Notes: a model not told the origin generated them from the sequence alone. 64,000 bases of DNA from Bettongia penicillata ogilbyi (GCA_023548195.1 JAJHZJ010000311.1:4611919-4675918); one strand, 5' to 3'. Positions 41,202 to 53,230 are shown, numbered from the stretch's first letter. Numbers and translations are program-made.

Positions 41202-43073
41202 CAATTTTGTGTCTCGCAACAATTTATGTGAGTGAACAAGCAGGACAGTCCCACTCTGCCAGCCATGGACTGCTCTGCCTGGTTCAGAATTGGTAAGCCT
41301 GATGCCGTGCGCCATTGGATCCCTCTTGAAGCACAGACTTAAAATTGAAAGTATTACTAAAGCTCAGCCTCTGATGAGGAGTGGCACTTAAAATGTCTGG
41401 AGCACCATTATTGGACAGCTTTCTTATTAAGGCTGTTGTCCAGTTGTGGTTCTTGACTCTTGAATAGGAATTGCAAATGGAAAGATGCTCTAAAGAGCTA
41501 GGGAAAACCTGGTCTTTTGTTTTTGTTTTTATTTTAATCCCCTTGCAATAAGGACCATTGTAACTTTTGGGGGATGTTCTCAGATTCCAATTTTTGGGCA
41601 TTTTGTTTTGGGGGTTTTAATTAATATCGGCATTTTCCATTGGTTTATTTGGGTTAGAACAAGTCCTTATTTTTAGTAGTCAAACCACAGGTCCAGCAGG
41701 TGGTTTGACCGGTGGTGGTGCAGTTGGTGTAATAGAAAATATAACAAACACTCTGCTGCCTCTCAGCCAATATTTTCCCCTTGCTCCCTCCCGAATCCTC
41801 CCTGAAAAAAAGAAAAACAACAACCTTCCCTTTTGAAATAGAATAAATTTTGTCTAAATTGATCTTCCTGGGGAGGGAGAAGAAAGGGACAGAGAAACCT
41901 ATGCTTGTTTCTCACCTCCAATTTGGTCCCAAGTTCAATATGGGTTGATCCCAGTGGGTTAGTGGGTGGGTTGGTCATCAATATTTGTGTTCAGAATGAG
42001 ATGGGAGCATCTTTCCTTTGCTGTGTGCTTTGTGCATGTCACCATCAAGCTTGGATAAGAACCAGACTGCTCAGCACAAAGCTCTTGGTATAACTGTTGG
42101 TATCAAAACATCTCATTCTGGTCACTTTTTTTGTTCATTTGTTTTTGTTTTAATAGGGATGGGGGGGAGGATGTCTACACTAAGGATTTAGAAACACTTC
42201 AGAAGCTTGTAGCCTCATTGTCAACTCTTCTCAGCCACACTGTTGACCTTACAGATGAGTAGCAGCACAAAGGTGAAATGATTAAATTTTCCTTGTGATT
42301 TGAGCCCTGTTAGTTTAATTTGCCACTCTTCATCCTAAATGTCTCTTCCCCTCGTTACTGCTGTTTATCAGCTTTCTGTCGGACTCTGGCCAGCAGCGAA
42401 TTCAACTAGCAACCAAACCACCAGCTCCACAGAGCAGTATTGGTTCATGGGAGCTAAAGCATCTTTCTTTAGTAAACTAGAACTCAAGGCTCATCTGTTA
42501 GATTGAGTGTGTGTTTATGAAGAAATAATGATTCATGAGGCTAGAAAAAAACAAGTCTGGCACCTAGAGTCAGCTTCATCTGTAGCTGACAGTCTAGTAG
42601 AAGTGTATCTAAATTCACCTGTGGACAAAATGGGGTGGGGAAAGGGTGGGGGGGAGGGATAGGGTTATTAAGATACAGGCTACTGTATTTTAACCAGTGG
42701 TTGTGGGGGAGGGGTATCTGGAGAAACAAAGTCACTATTCCCTTTATTAAAACAAAACTGGAACATAATTTTTTTCTAAAAAAAAATTTAAAAAGCTATT
42801 ACTTTTTGTTCAATTCAAATGGGAAACTTAAATCTAGTGTCCCTAGCCACAAGGGACCAGTTCCACTGAGAAGCAAACAGTGGGGACTCAAATTTGAAAA
42901 CATTTGGGCGAGGGGAGAATTGGCTTTCTGTTAATTGGCTAATAGTCCAGTGGGGCTGTGTTTTTGTTGGGATGTGTGATGTATGTATGTGAATGTGGAG
43001 CTAAGGGTCTCCACTTAGTTCATAAAGTTCAGAAAAGATGGTTGGCAAAAATCTTGATTTTGTTCATTATCTC

Positions 43074-43079
43074 AATAAA
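43074..43079 (+). terminator. DDX6: Probable distal poly(A) signal of DDX6
   Basis: AATAAA followed by 'cttgtgttgtagtatttatt', a GT/T-rich downstream element. Recognisable repeats resume beyond it (hAT-like at 44680). Between 43.1 and 44.6 kb I see no gene. Confidence 0.7.
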
Positions 43080-44679
43080 AGCCCACTGGAACTCCAGCCT
43101 TGTGTTGTAGTATTTATTTGGGCACTGTGTCAAGCCTTGATGCTCACCAAGACAGACCCGGTTTGTACTGAAATGACCACTCATTTCATTACAAGAAATC
43201 ATTCTTGTAAGTTCCTAATGAATGTACTGTTTAGACACCATGTCTTCATTTCTCTGACGGAAAAACTGTTTCTCCCTTTGGCTCCTTTCCTATTCTGTTT
43301 TATCCTGCCTTAGTCAGTCTTTACAATCAAAGTGAAGCAATTGAACAGACTGACTTAGGAAGGGAACCCAAATCCAAATTGCATACAAGAAGAAACCTTG
43401 AGCAATATCACATTCATCTGCTGGGTTTCAGGAAGGATTGCATTCAAGCCATCCAATAAATCAGGACACCTTTTTAAAACAGTCTTTCAGGGAAGATTGT
43501 CAGTAAGCACTTACTGAACATTTATTATGCAAATGCCCTATATTGTGACATAAGAAACAGAATTTTAATAAATAATGATCATCTTGCTCAAAGACCTCAT
43601 TTTACAGATCTAGAAGGAAAGAACCCTGGAGGCTGAAATGAATTATACAGTACTACACAGCTGATTAGCAACACCTTAGAAGTTGTAGCTCATAGACTTA
43701 GAAGTGGAAAGTATTTGAGAGTTAATCCAGTGTAGCTTCTCATTTGATGAAGGAATCTATCTGCAGTGTCCTGAAAGGTAACTACCTTTATCTTTTCACA
43801 AGGCTAACATGAAGTGATTTGTTGATTGCATTGATGAAATTAAGTTCCACCAAGACTGGAGTACTTCCCTGATGTACTAGTCTAGTAACCCCATCAAAGT
43901 AAAATTGTGCGGTTCTCGATGAATTCATGCTAGCCTTTCACAGGTACTTATGTGTATGAGCACACACACAAATTGTAGCAGTCCCCAAAATTTTGCCCAA
44001 GAGTTGGTTATCAAGCTCATCAGCCCTGAAACTATAGAATCTACTCCCCTATTTTTTTTTTAAATGGGGACATTGGTAGCTAATCTTTGAGCATCTATTC
44101 TTCATGATTCCTCAGATTCCGACCAATACTAGTTCTTTCATTACCTAACGATTTATCTTGATCTAAAAACTAGGTGTCAAAATTGACAGCTAATATGGAT
44201 GATGGTTCAAAAACAATCTCAGATGGGACTGAAACTTAAAAAATGAATTTAAGAGGTATAGACGTCAGATCCTAGCCACTTGTCTTTTGCTTTCCTGATT
44301 GAGTACTCTTTTCGTTAAACCACACTGCAAAGGAGGATATAATTTAGAAGTAGAAAGCAACGTGGGCAAATACGTATCTTTGTTCTGGTGAATGCATTTA
44401 TTTTTCTGCCCTTTGAAGAGACTGTCCTTCTTCCTCAGTTACCTTTCATTTTTTTATTCCTAGTTAAATTCAGATTGTGAGGAATTCTGTGCCACAATTA
44501 CCCATGCTAACAGCCTTGGTTTTCTGCTTAGTGATAAGTTTTTCAAACACCATAATGGGCAATTCTGGAGTCAAGGTTTATGTGAAAGCTGTGAAGGGAC
44601 AAGAAACTTCCTGGACTAAATTGAATTAGTGTTCTCACTTCTCTGTATGTTAGTTTCTTAATCTGTAAAATAATAAGAT

Positions 44680-44845
44680 TAGAGATTTTTAACCTTTTTG
44701 TGTCATGAACTCCTTTGGGAAATCTGTTGAAGCCCATGGACCTCTCCTCGATTTTTTTAAAATTTGTAATTGAAGGGAATGTTAAATTTCTATTAACCAC
44801 CCCCCTGGATTCTGTCTGTGGACTCCAGTTTGACAACCCTTAGAG
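44680..44845. mobile_element. hAT-Charlie-like DNA transposon fragment
   Basis: 'tttttaacctttttgtgtca' and 'tgaagcccatggacctctcc' at one end, 'gtttgacaacccttagag' at the other as an imperfect inverted terminal repeat. About 44850-45990 shows nothing I can name. Confidence 0.55.
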
Positions 44846-45989
44846 TAACTGATCTCAGGGTCCCTTTGAATTCTTAAGATATCTTCATTCTATAAGTTTT
44901 CTGCACCTGCTCTTATTGGCAGACCAGGTACCCCAGACAGGACAACCAATATCCTCCTCAAAGTTCTAACAGTAATTTCATAGGGCTGTGGTTTCTAGTC
45001 TTGCTCATGAGTCCCAACTGGTTTACTACCATTGATTGTGAGTCAGGCTTTTAGAAAGGATATTGTATCAAGCCAACAGGAACAGTCATTAAAGAAACAC
45101 TGACTCCTTACCCACTCACCCCTCCAACAACAACTCAAAGACGTACTTTCCTTCCCCTTACCAAAGACGCCTGAGAAGAAAGGGGTCAAACCTGATGCTT
45201 TGTGGCCAAAGGGTAAACTTAGTTGTTGGTTACTGGGAGTCCTTTTCTCCCTTTGTGGAATCTTCGTGATGTTCCCCTTAAATATAACTCTCTGGGGCGC
45301 CGACTTATCTACATTACTCTCTGTCAGCTCCCTGCAGACACTGTTGATGGACTGGTGGACTTTCTGCACCTACCACCATCAATTCTATTGCTGGAATGTT
45401 CTGGTTTGCTGTGTCATTTATAGGCCCTGATAATCATTTAATATAAGTTTTGGACTTTGATAAGGGCCAGAGTTGAATTAAGAAGAATCTGGAACTAATA
45501 GTCCCTTCTGTTATCTGAAGCAAACCCGGAAAATGCCTCTTCCTACGTCAACAAAGCCAGATAAGGGCTGACTTAGCACTATCTTGAATAATGGGACATT
45601 TTCCATATCTTAATATTTTGTGGACATATACTATGTTAGGGCATGTTAATGGTAAAGAAAACAGACATCTTGGGTCTTAATTTCAATTGAAACTTTGTCA
45701 AACTCTGTTATTGTATTTACAACCTATGCAATTAAGAAATCCCTTTCTAATGGTCTAGTTAATCACTCATGGAGACCATAAATCTGAAGGACATAGACCA
45801 CTTTGAATTGTCCTAAAACAGATTTAAGCCTGATCATTCCTGTATGGAGTAGCCAGATCCAAATCCTGGCTCTGTGGATCCACGTAGTTAATCTAAAGGG
45901 AATAATAAAAAAAAATATGCATTTAGCCTGTTGCCTTTTCTTTAACCAAACTTTCAGGTCAACAGCCCCATAGTGTGGTTCATTCAGCT

Positions 45990-46215
45990 TGTCATAAGGC
46001 ATTTCATGTGTCTTCCTACCCAATATATCAAGGCCTTGTTTGCACCTCTCCCTCCCCAATCCCTTTTCTCAGCTTCCTTTTGTATGTTGTGTTCACCTTA
46101 GATTGTAAGCTTCTTGAGAGCAGGGACTGTGTCTTTTTTTCTTCTCTTTCACTTCTTTCCCCAGAACTTAGCACAATACCTAACACCTTGAGTACATTTA
46201 TTGACTGACTGACCT
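45990..46215 (+). mobile_element. L2-type LINE 3' end
   Basis: 'agattgtaagcttcttgaga', 'gcagggactgtgtctttttt' and 'acatttattgactgactgac' end the element. Confidence 0.65.
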
Positions 46216-46794
46216 AGTACCTCATTTGCACCTTTGATTCATTTCCACGTCTTTTATGATTACATTAGTGGAGGGGAGTTGGGTGGAAACCCCCAAACTT
46301 ACCTAAGTTTGTACCCTGACGTTTTCCTTGGACAAAGATTCACACTTTTATCTCACAGAGCCTGACACTCAGCCCACTTAAATTCTCATTGTTTTGCTGC
46401 TTAGAGGGTCTCATCAATGTGTGTACTCTCTCCAGCAATGCACAATGCAGACTACAGCCTTATTACCCTATGGAAAAATCATTAGTTTTCCCAATAATAG
46501 GCACTGAGAAACATATTCAATTGAATTATAACCAGTACAATTCTTAATTGTTTTCTTAATTGTTTAGGGCTAATCCTGTGAACTCCTTCAGTTCTTCTAC
46601 CAATTTATATGCCTAAGCAGCTTCTCAAATGCTAGTTCATGACTTTGAATACCAGACTTGGGGCTCTGGGGTTACCTGCCTTCATGGGAGGACCCTTTTT
46701 TTGTTTTAGAGTTATTACCTCCTGGAAAGAAAAGCTAAGCCATACTGGAGGCCCTCTAAATCACCACTCACTAGCTCACAAATGCTTGCCCTCA

Positions 46795-46995
46795 TGTTAC
46801 GAGCATGAACTGTTCTCAAAGAGGATCATTGACTTCAGGAGGGTGATACCTTGACTCGTGAATGAATTGGATTTGAGTGTGACCGAGCTCCGTTGTAACT
46901 GGCCTAACTCTCTTCTCCAGAATCATTAGAGTCCAGTGGCAAGGCATAGGTCAGAACAACTGATGACGGCCCCAGAAGCAGTGGAAGACCTTGAG
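46795..46995 (+). repeat. Unclassified marsupial interspersed repeat
   Basis: Phrases such as 'gaattggatttgagtgtgac', 'agagtccagtggcaaggcat' and 'gatgacggccccagaagcag' are familiar from marsupial genomes, but I cannot name the family. An L2-type stretch begins at its 3' end, near 47040. Confidence 0.45.
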
Positions 46996-47189
46996 CAAGA
47001 AAACAATCTGGGTGAAGCAAGCAAGATCCCTACCCTGACAGCCTTACCTTCACTTCCTCTCCTTTCACTTCTTAACCCCATGCAATCTGTCAAATGAACT
47101 CAACTGAAACTCTTCTCACCTAAGATGTTGATCTCTTCATTGCCAGATTCGGTGGCCTTTTCTCAATCCTCATCCTTCTCAACCTCTTT

Positions 47190-47459
47190 GGCGAATCCTT
47201 AATAAACTTTGTTTGCTTTGGCTTTAAGAAGGCTTGAGTCGAATTCATTCGAGCACGATCTGGACTGTCTGTATTTTGGGGTCCAACCCCTCACCAATTA
47301 CATCATCAGAGATCTTGGTCAGGCAAAGACAGATAATAATTAAACCCATGGTAGCTGAGGAGAAGAGAAGGCCCAGGACATGACTTGGGAGGATACTCAC
47401 AGTGAGGGGGGTTTGGAGCTCAAAGGATGGGCTACCATAACAAAGGTGAATTTAGCATG
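47190..47459 (-). repeat. Inverted repeat arm 1 (copy of the L2/LTR junction)
   Basis: Nearly the exact reverse complement of 48353-48634. It covers 119 bp of ERV LTR end (47190-47308) and then L2 flank. Differences from arm 2 include an extra 3 bp near 47336 and a missing 17 bp near 47444. It interrupts L2 text between 'cctcatccttctcaacctct' and 'cacactgttgaccatcctct'. Confidence 0.85.
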
Positions 47460-48076
47460 GGATTCACACTGTTGACCATCCTCTCCTCTTGGACACTTTC
47501 TCCTCTCAGAGTTTTCATGACTGCTCTCTTGATTCCCCTCTTAGCCAGTGGGATCGCTCCTCAGTCTTCTTTCAGTTCATCAAACATAACATGTTTACCT
47601 CACATCTCTCCCATCCAACCCTTTCTGCTCACCCAACCATCAACCTTCTTCAGACCATCATCATCTCCTGCCTACACTAATCCAATAGCCTCCTAGTTGG
47701 TTTCCCCATACTGTTGTTCCTCTTTCTAATTTATCTTCCAAATCAGTTGCCAAAGTGATCTTGCTAAAGCACAGATATGACCCTGTCACTTTCCGATTCA
47801 ATAAATTCCAATGGCCCCTAATGCCTTTTGGATCCAATACAGGCTCTTCTATTTAACTTCTAAAGCCTATCACAACCTGATTACTCTCCACGTACTCTAT
47901 GGTTCAGCTAATCTGACCTTATTTTTCCTCACACATTGCCATGTAATTCTCTTTCCATGTTCCATCTCTCTGCCTTTGTTCTTGCTCTCTTCCATGCCTT
48001 GAATGCATTCCTTCCTCACCTCTGCCTCAAAGAATCTCTTTCGTTCAAGACTTGACTCAAGAGATTCTTTCTACAT

Positions 48077-48298
48077 CAGAGGTTCTTAACTTGGAATTGA
48101 CAGATCCCTAAGTGGTCCATACACTTGGGTAGGAAAAAAAATTCTTTCTGTATTTTTATTAACATTTGGTTTCCTTTGTAATCCTATATATTTTATTTGA
48201 TACATCTAAAATCTTTTTTCTGAGGAGTTCATAGGCTTCACCAGACTACCAGAGCAGATACATTATACACACACACACAAAAAAATTGAGAGCCTCTA
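48077..48298. mobile_element. Non-autonomous hAT-Charlie element with 8-bp target duplication
   Basis: The 5' end CAGAGGTTCTTAAC and 3' end TTGAGAGCCTCTA are imperfect inverted repeats. TTCTACAT flanks both ends (48069-48076 and 48299-48306), the 8-bp duplication typical of hAT transposition. Inserted in L2 sequence. No transposase. Confidence 0.85.
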
Positions 48299-48352
48299 TT
48301 CTACATGAAGCCTTTCCTGATGCCTCTGGGTGTTAGTGCTCCCCCCCCGCCA

Positions 48353-48634
48353 TGTTAAATTCACCTTGTATTCATGTTGTATTTTGTTATGGTAGCCCAT
48401 CCTTTGAGCTCCAAACCCCCCTCACTGTGAGTATCCTCCCAAGTCATGTCCTGGGCCTTCTCTTCTCCTCAGCTACCATGGGTTTAATTATCTGTCTTTG
48501 CCTGACCAAGATCTCTGATGATGTAATTGGTGAAGGGTTGGACCCCAAAATACGGACAGTCCAGATCGTGCTCGAATGAATTCGACTCAAGCCTTCTTAA
48601 AGCCAAAGCAAACAAAGTTTATTAAGGATTCGCC
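48353..48634 (+). repeat. Inverted repeat arm 2 (source of the L2/LTR junction)
   Basis: Crosses the true junction of L2 with the ERV LTR at 48515/48516. The arms are separated by about 890 bp. Since arm 1 also contains the junction, the duplication post-dates ERV insertion. Confidence 0.85.
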
Positions 48635-49093
48635 TAATTGGGTTGCCTCTTAAGGAACCTAAGCATTTGTGACACTTGTATTCACAAGCGGGCCAGATAG
48701 AATCCCAGCTAGACAGAGCCTGAGCTGGACTGAATCTGAGCGCCTTCATGGAGGCAAGGTGGGACTTAAATACAGAAAAAAATATAGGAGGGATAAGGAG
48801 TGGGGGTGGGGGTGGGGGTAGAGTGATGGGGGAAGAAGTTCAGGAAAGGACTCCAAGGAGGATCAAAGGCTGGTAACAACTGGAGGTAATCAACTAACAT
48901 CAGACAAGGGGGCGCCTAGGTGGGAAGCAGGTAGGGCAATCAAGAGATAACCCACAATGGTCACAGATTTGAGTATGAAAGGCCAGATTCTGTGAGGGGA
49001 CACAGGGAGAGCTCAATTTGAGTATGAAAAGTCAATTTAAGTAAGGAGATTCCAGGGGAGCTCAAGGAAGTTCCCAGAGGCTGAACCCCATCA
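48516..49093 (-). repeat. ERV 3' LTR (proviral sense)
   Basis: In proviral sense it opens TGATGGGGTTCAG and ends CATCATCA. A TATA-like TATTTAAG lies at 48765-48772 and a poly(A) signal AATAAA at about 48618-48623. A G-rich run, (GGGGGT)3-like, is at 48801-48832 on the + strand. Confidence 0.9.
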
Positions 49094-49103
49094 TTCCCCC
49101 CTC
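49094..49103 (-). other. ERV polypurine tract
   Basis: GAGGGGGGAA on the proviral strand directly precedes the TG of the 3' LTR, as required for plus-strand priming. Confidence 0.85.
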
Positions 49104-49523
49104 AAACAGACTGAACCCAAATTCTTTTGGGGTAAGGGGTGAAGGTCTCAGTTTCTGAAACTTCTTCCTACTGGCAAGGGGCATAGAGCTGTCCCTGCCT
49201 CAATGGGTCCTGTTCAAGGGGTCAGACTTCAGAATCTGAGTGATGCCAGGTCCAGTGGGCTGGAGACCTTGGATGCAGTTGGAGGTTTGTATGTAGCCTG
49301 GGCTGTCATCTGGAAGTTAATGGCTCAGGCCCTGGAGGAGACAAATCTGGCCAACATGTTAAGCAGACAAGGACCAAAATAGGTACAAAAGGATTAAAAG
49401 GAAACAGTTTCATAAGAGAGAAATAGAGGGAAAACAATTTCCCAATTAAAGTGAAAATGAAAAGGACGAGTACAGATTCACTTCTCTTTATCCACCTGTT
49501 TGCTGGAGGAGGGCAAGGCTCTT
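49104..49523 (-). other. ERV 3' internal segment, no recognisable gene
   Basis: Lies where env would end. A 97-codon frame (49306-49599, minus) has hydrophobic stretches but no env signature such as CKS17-like or C-X6-CC motifs. Probably a remnant left by the large deletion. Confidence 0.45.
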
Positions 49524-51046
49524 CTAAACAGTAGCTTGAGATGCTCCAAGGGTCCACAGGTACAAAAGGAGTATAATGAAAGGACAATTGCCCTGGCACA
49601 AAAGATAATTTCTCTGGAAAGAATTAAAGATGACTATGGCAAGGCAAAAATATAGAAGGGCATGTTTAATAGGGTAGTTTTTTCCTGTCAGGTATCCCCT
49701 TTCTTTCCAGATTGCTCTATGGGTATGTAGAACAAGGAAAACATATTTTGAGTAAATAAAAACATCAACTGGCCTGGGGTCAGGTCCTAAGGAATGGGTT
49801 AAGATTCCCAAAGCCTGTCCTCTCCTTTCATCAACATACAGAGTGAAAGGTTTTCCCGGATTGGATAGGTCTAGTGCTTGGGTGGTGGTCAAATTAGTTT
49901 TCAGAGTCTCAAAAACTTTAGCCTGGTCTGAGTCAGTGCCCTGAGTAGGGTCATAAAGGGGTTTAGCAATAAAACCAAAATTAGGAATCCAGAGTCTACA
50001 AAATCCAGTCATGTCTAAAAACACTGGAACTTGTTTCTTAGTGACTGGACCAGGGATAGACAGGATTGTCCTTTTTCTCTCAGAGGTTAAGGAGAGAGAG
50101 TTGGGCATGAATTCATGGCCCAGATACTTTATGGACTGGCATGCCATCTGGACTTTGTTCCAAGAGACCCTATAGCCTCGAATGCCTAAGAAATTAAGGG
50201 CTTCTGTGGCAGTAGCCAAAGAAGCCTCCTGGGTAGGGCTACAAGTAAGAATATCATGCACATACTGAATTAAGCTACTGCCTGCTAGTGTCAGATGCCT
50301 TAAATCCCTTCCCAAAGCCTGGCCAAATAAATGAGGGTTATCTCTAAAACTCTGGGGCAAAACTGTCTGCATTAGCTGATACGGACTTGATTTCCCAGGA
50401 AAAGTACATTCAAAAGCAAAAATAAATTGTATTTTCCATTAGGCCTTTTTGCGGGAAGGATTGCAGTGTTGCATGGACATAAACAAGGGACAAAGATTCT
50501 ATACTTAAGGAATTTTTCAATTAAAGGTTGTAGTCCTTCCCAGGTCTCAGGCTTAATCAAATACTGGCTGAAATGGGGGAGCACTTTAGGGTCTGAGAGG
50601 CTAACAACAGCTGGGGTGGCAAAAGTAGCTCTCTCTGGAATTCCAGTGTCCCATATATTTGGCTTGACTGTCTCCCACACGCTCAAGCAAACCAGGAAAG
50701 ATGTAGTGAACAGAGGCAAAAGAGAGATGGGAGGTTTAACTAGAGAAATCTGGCTCCCCAAGTTCACCATCAGGTCCCTTCCCAACAAGGGGGCAGGGTC
50801 AGAGGAGGGCATAAGGAAGGAGTGTTTAAACAACAGATTCTCAAGCAGGCTGGGGAGGGGATATGTCTGGAGACATTTCTTAGTTTCCCCTTCAATGCCT
50901 ATGACCTGAGGGGTAAGGGGATGGGTAGGGCCAGAGTGACTGGTGAAAGCAGAGAACTTAGCCATGTTAAAGTGGGCAACCTTACCTTCAGCCTTCGTTT
51001 TTGCCCAGGGCTTGGTGAGAGAGGTGGAGAAAGTGGGAAAAAGCAC
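49524..51046 (-). pseudogene. ERV pol remnant (protease, RT, part of RNase H)
   Basis: 50372-51046: decayed protease C-terminal half with the conserved PLLGRDL phrase, then the start of RT (ETWEGLQPLIEKFL; PAKRPNGKY). 49524-50372: RT palm/thumb with LPQSFRDNPHLFGQAL, the connection and a fragment of RNase H (HTHRAIWKERG). The protease active-site DTGA is not preserved: the place before FSAFTSHSGP reads NMAK. The RT stretch with the first catalytic Asp (motif A) is deleted between about 50420 and 50440, with a frameshift. The YVDD box reads YVHD. A second deletion lies inside RNase H, and no integrase follows. All these breaks make it inactive. Confidence 0.85.
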
Positions 51047-51095
51047 CCAGGCCTTCCCATCGTTTCAAGTCTTGAGAAGACTGGAGGACAGGGTA

Positions 51096-52940
51096 CTAGG
51101 GAGCAGCTCCATCACTTTTCCAACCTTGGGGACAATCCTTCCTCCAATGTCCCTTCTGGTCATATGGGCATGGTTCCACAGGTGTTAGTTCCTGGGGCTC
51201 CCTGTGGAGGGGCACTCCTTGGACCAGTGACCCTCCTTGTGGTAACGAAAGCAGGTTTCCCCACTGCCCAAGTAGCCAGCCTTCCTCCAAAGGGGTGCCC
51301 TGGAGGGGTGCTCCCTGGGTCTTTTCCTGGCCAAGGCAGCAGCCAAGAATTGAGCTTGCTCCCTGGCCCTGGCCCTTCTCCTTATTTCCCTTTCCTGTGC
51401 TGCAACGAGGTCTCTGTTGTTAAAGACTCCAAAGCCGTCTCCAGTAACTGGGCCTGAGGTGTTTGGGGTCCCATTGCCAATTTCTGCAGTTTCCTCCTAA
51501 TATCCGGGGCAGACTGATTAATAAAATACATGCTAAGGATTGCTGCCCCTTCTATGGAGTCAGGATCCAACTTTGTGTGCTTTTTAATAGCTTCTATTAG
51601 CCGGTTTTGAAAAAGGGCAGGGTTTTCCTTTTCTCCCTGAGTAATTCCCCTAATTTTTTGAAAATTTACTTGTTTTTGAAATACAGTTTTTAGGCCTTCT
51701 AACAGGCAAATTACCATAAAGTCTCTCTTTTTCCCTGTCCTCACTCTTTTGATAATCCCATCTGGGGTCACTCGTGGGAACAGCAGCTGTTCCTGGGGGA
51801 TATTTTGTGGGATTATTGATAGCCATATGATCCCCAAACTTTTGGGCATGTTCCCAAATTCTCCCCTTCTCCTCAATGGTACAATAGAGAAAAGAATATG
51901 CAGATCCTTCCAAGAAAGTTCAAATTGTAGGGATATGTCCCTAAAACCCTCAGTGAACCTAGTGGGATCTTCCGAGTATCTCCCCAATTTCTCTTTAATC
52001 TGGGTGAGATCCGAAAGAGAGGAATACGCATCCTGGCTGTCCCACTGGGTGGGGTAGGTACTTCTCTGAAGGGAAACAGCCCTGACCCAGTGGGGACTGG
52101 GGCTTGTGAAGGAAGATAGGAAGTCCCACTTCTTGTGAGGGAGGGGCTGGGGAATGCCTGCTGACCTGGATTAGACTGCAGGGCCAGGGGATCTGACTGG
52201 CAAGGGGAAAGATCTGCTGGTGCCTGAGGAAGAGTAGGGATCAAAGGGGGAGATGCCCCAGAGAGTGCCACAGGAGCGGAGCCTGAGATCTGAGTGAATG
52301 TTGTCCCAGCAGGAGGGACTACAGAGGGAGGCACCTCAGCAAGCCCCGTGGCTGGGAACTGAGCGGGGGTTGGGAATGGAGATAGGGGAGGAAGTGAGGC
52401 TGAGACCCTACGAGCCATAAACAGAGGGTCATCCAAAACATCCAATTCACCCCCATTTCCCTTTTTTGAGATGGCTCTAGCTACAAACATCTTACAATCT
52501 GTTCTGATAATGGGGTCCTGAGAGAGTTCGACAAAGGCTCTTATGTAAGGTATTTCTATCCATTTTCCCTTTTGGAGGCAATATAACTGTAACTGTAAAA
52601 GGATCTTACATTGTAAGGTCCCAAATATGGGCCACACTTCGTTGTCCTCCAGGTGATACTGAGGCCAAAGTGTGTTGCAAAAGAATATTACCTTTTTTTT
52701 TTAAGATCTTTAGAGAAGTCAATTTTTTTCCAATTTTGTAAAAGGCAACCAAGAGGCAAATTCCTTGGGATTGATGAATTTTGTCCCATTTTTTTTTCTG
52801 TGGGGCTGGAAGTCCTCCCCCCTCAAAAAAAAAAAAAAAAAAGAACGTGAAAGTAAGCCTTGAGAGGAAAAAACAGGAGAACAAAAATAACCACGTTTGC
52901 CCCAGGAAATCCAGAGAATTGGGCACCCACTTAACTGACA
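51096..52940 (-). pseudogene. ERV gag remnant (MA, proline-rich, CA, NC)
   Basis: 51873-52637 is a 254-codon frame with the MA tail and a Pro-rich p12-like region. Capsid is in two or three frames: YSEDPTRFTEGF near 51960, RIWEHAQKFGDH near 51850 in a shifted frame, and 51382-51720 with the major homology region ITQGEKENPALFQNRLIEA. The zinc knuckle near 51140 reads CPYDQKGHWRKDC, so the second Cys of CCHC is lost. The sequence type is gammaretroviral. At least two frameshifts separate the parts. The N-terminal start is not clear: 52640-52940 is open but unconvincing. Confidence 0.85.
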
Positions 52941-53207
52941 TTTCCCTAACCTTTTAGAGCCCAGAAAGTTCAGAGAATTGTGCTTTGGAGGGTATGCCCA
53001 GGTCCATGGCCTCAAACACGTCCGCTGGACCAACCACCTGAGTCTCTAACTCTCTAGCGCCCAGAAAGTTCAGAGACTCTGCCTGATACTGGGACCCGAA
53101 GCCAGGTCCAAAAATCGCTTCCAAGGTACTTGGAGAGCAAGTAGATAGAGAGAGGGGGAGGCTTATATACCTTCCAGTGTGAGCAGAAGAACTTGAGATT
53201 AGCAGCT

Positions 53208-53225
53208 TTCCGGATCAGGGAACCA
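53208..53225 (-). other. ERV primer binding site, tRNA-Glu-like
   Basis: TGGTTCCCTGATCCGGAA on the proviral strand, 5 nt inside the 5' LTR end. It matches the complement of the tRNA-Glu 3' end at 16 of 18 positions. Its position is what places the LTR edge at 53231. Confidence 0.8.
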
Positions 53226-53230
53226 AAAAG

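Larger units (their letters stand above)
37683..43095 (+). other. DDX6: DDX6 3' UTR
   Basis: It runs from the stop to just past the AATAAA at 43074-43079, which is followed about 20-40 nt later by a GT-rich stretch. Over its 5.4 kb I recognise no SINE or LINE, in contrast to flanking DNA on both sides. That fits a long exonic UTR under constraint. Internal AATAAA words at 37731-37736 and 41842-41847 could give shorter isoforms. The exact cleavage site is inferred. Confidence 0.75.

Noticed and set aside
45200..45430. 76-codon hydrophobic frame in intergenic DNA
   Set aside because: No homolog recognised, no splice or promoter context, and an equally long frame on the other strand.
49306..49599. 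Possible env transmembrane remnant
   Set aside because: Hydrophobic, but no env signature and out of context after a large deletion.
50427..51457. Plus-strand frames of 160 and 211 codons in the ERV
   Set aside because: Shadows of gag/pol on the minus strand; no domain of their own.
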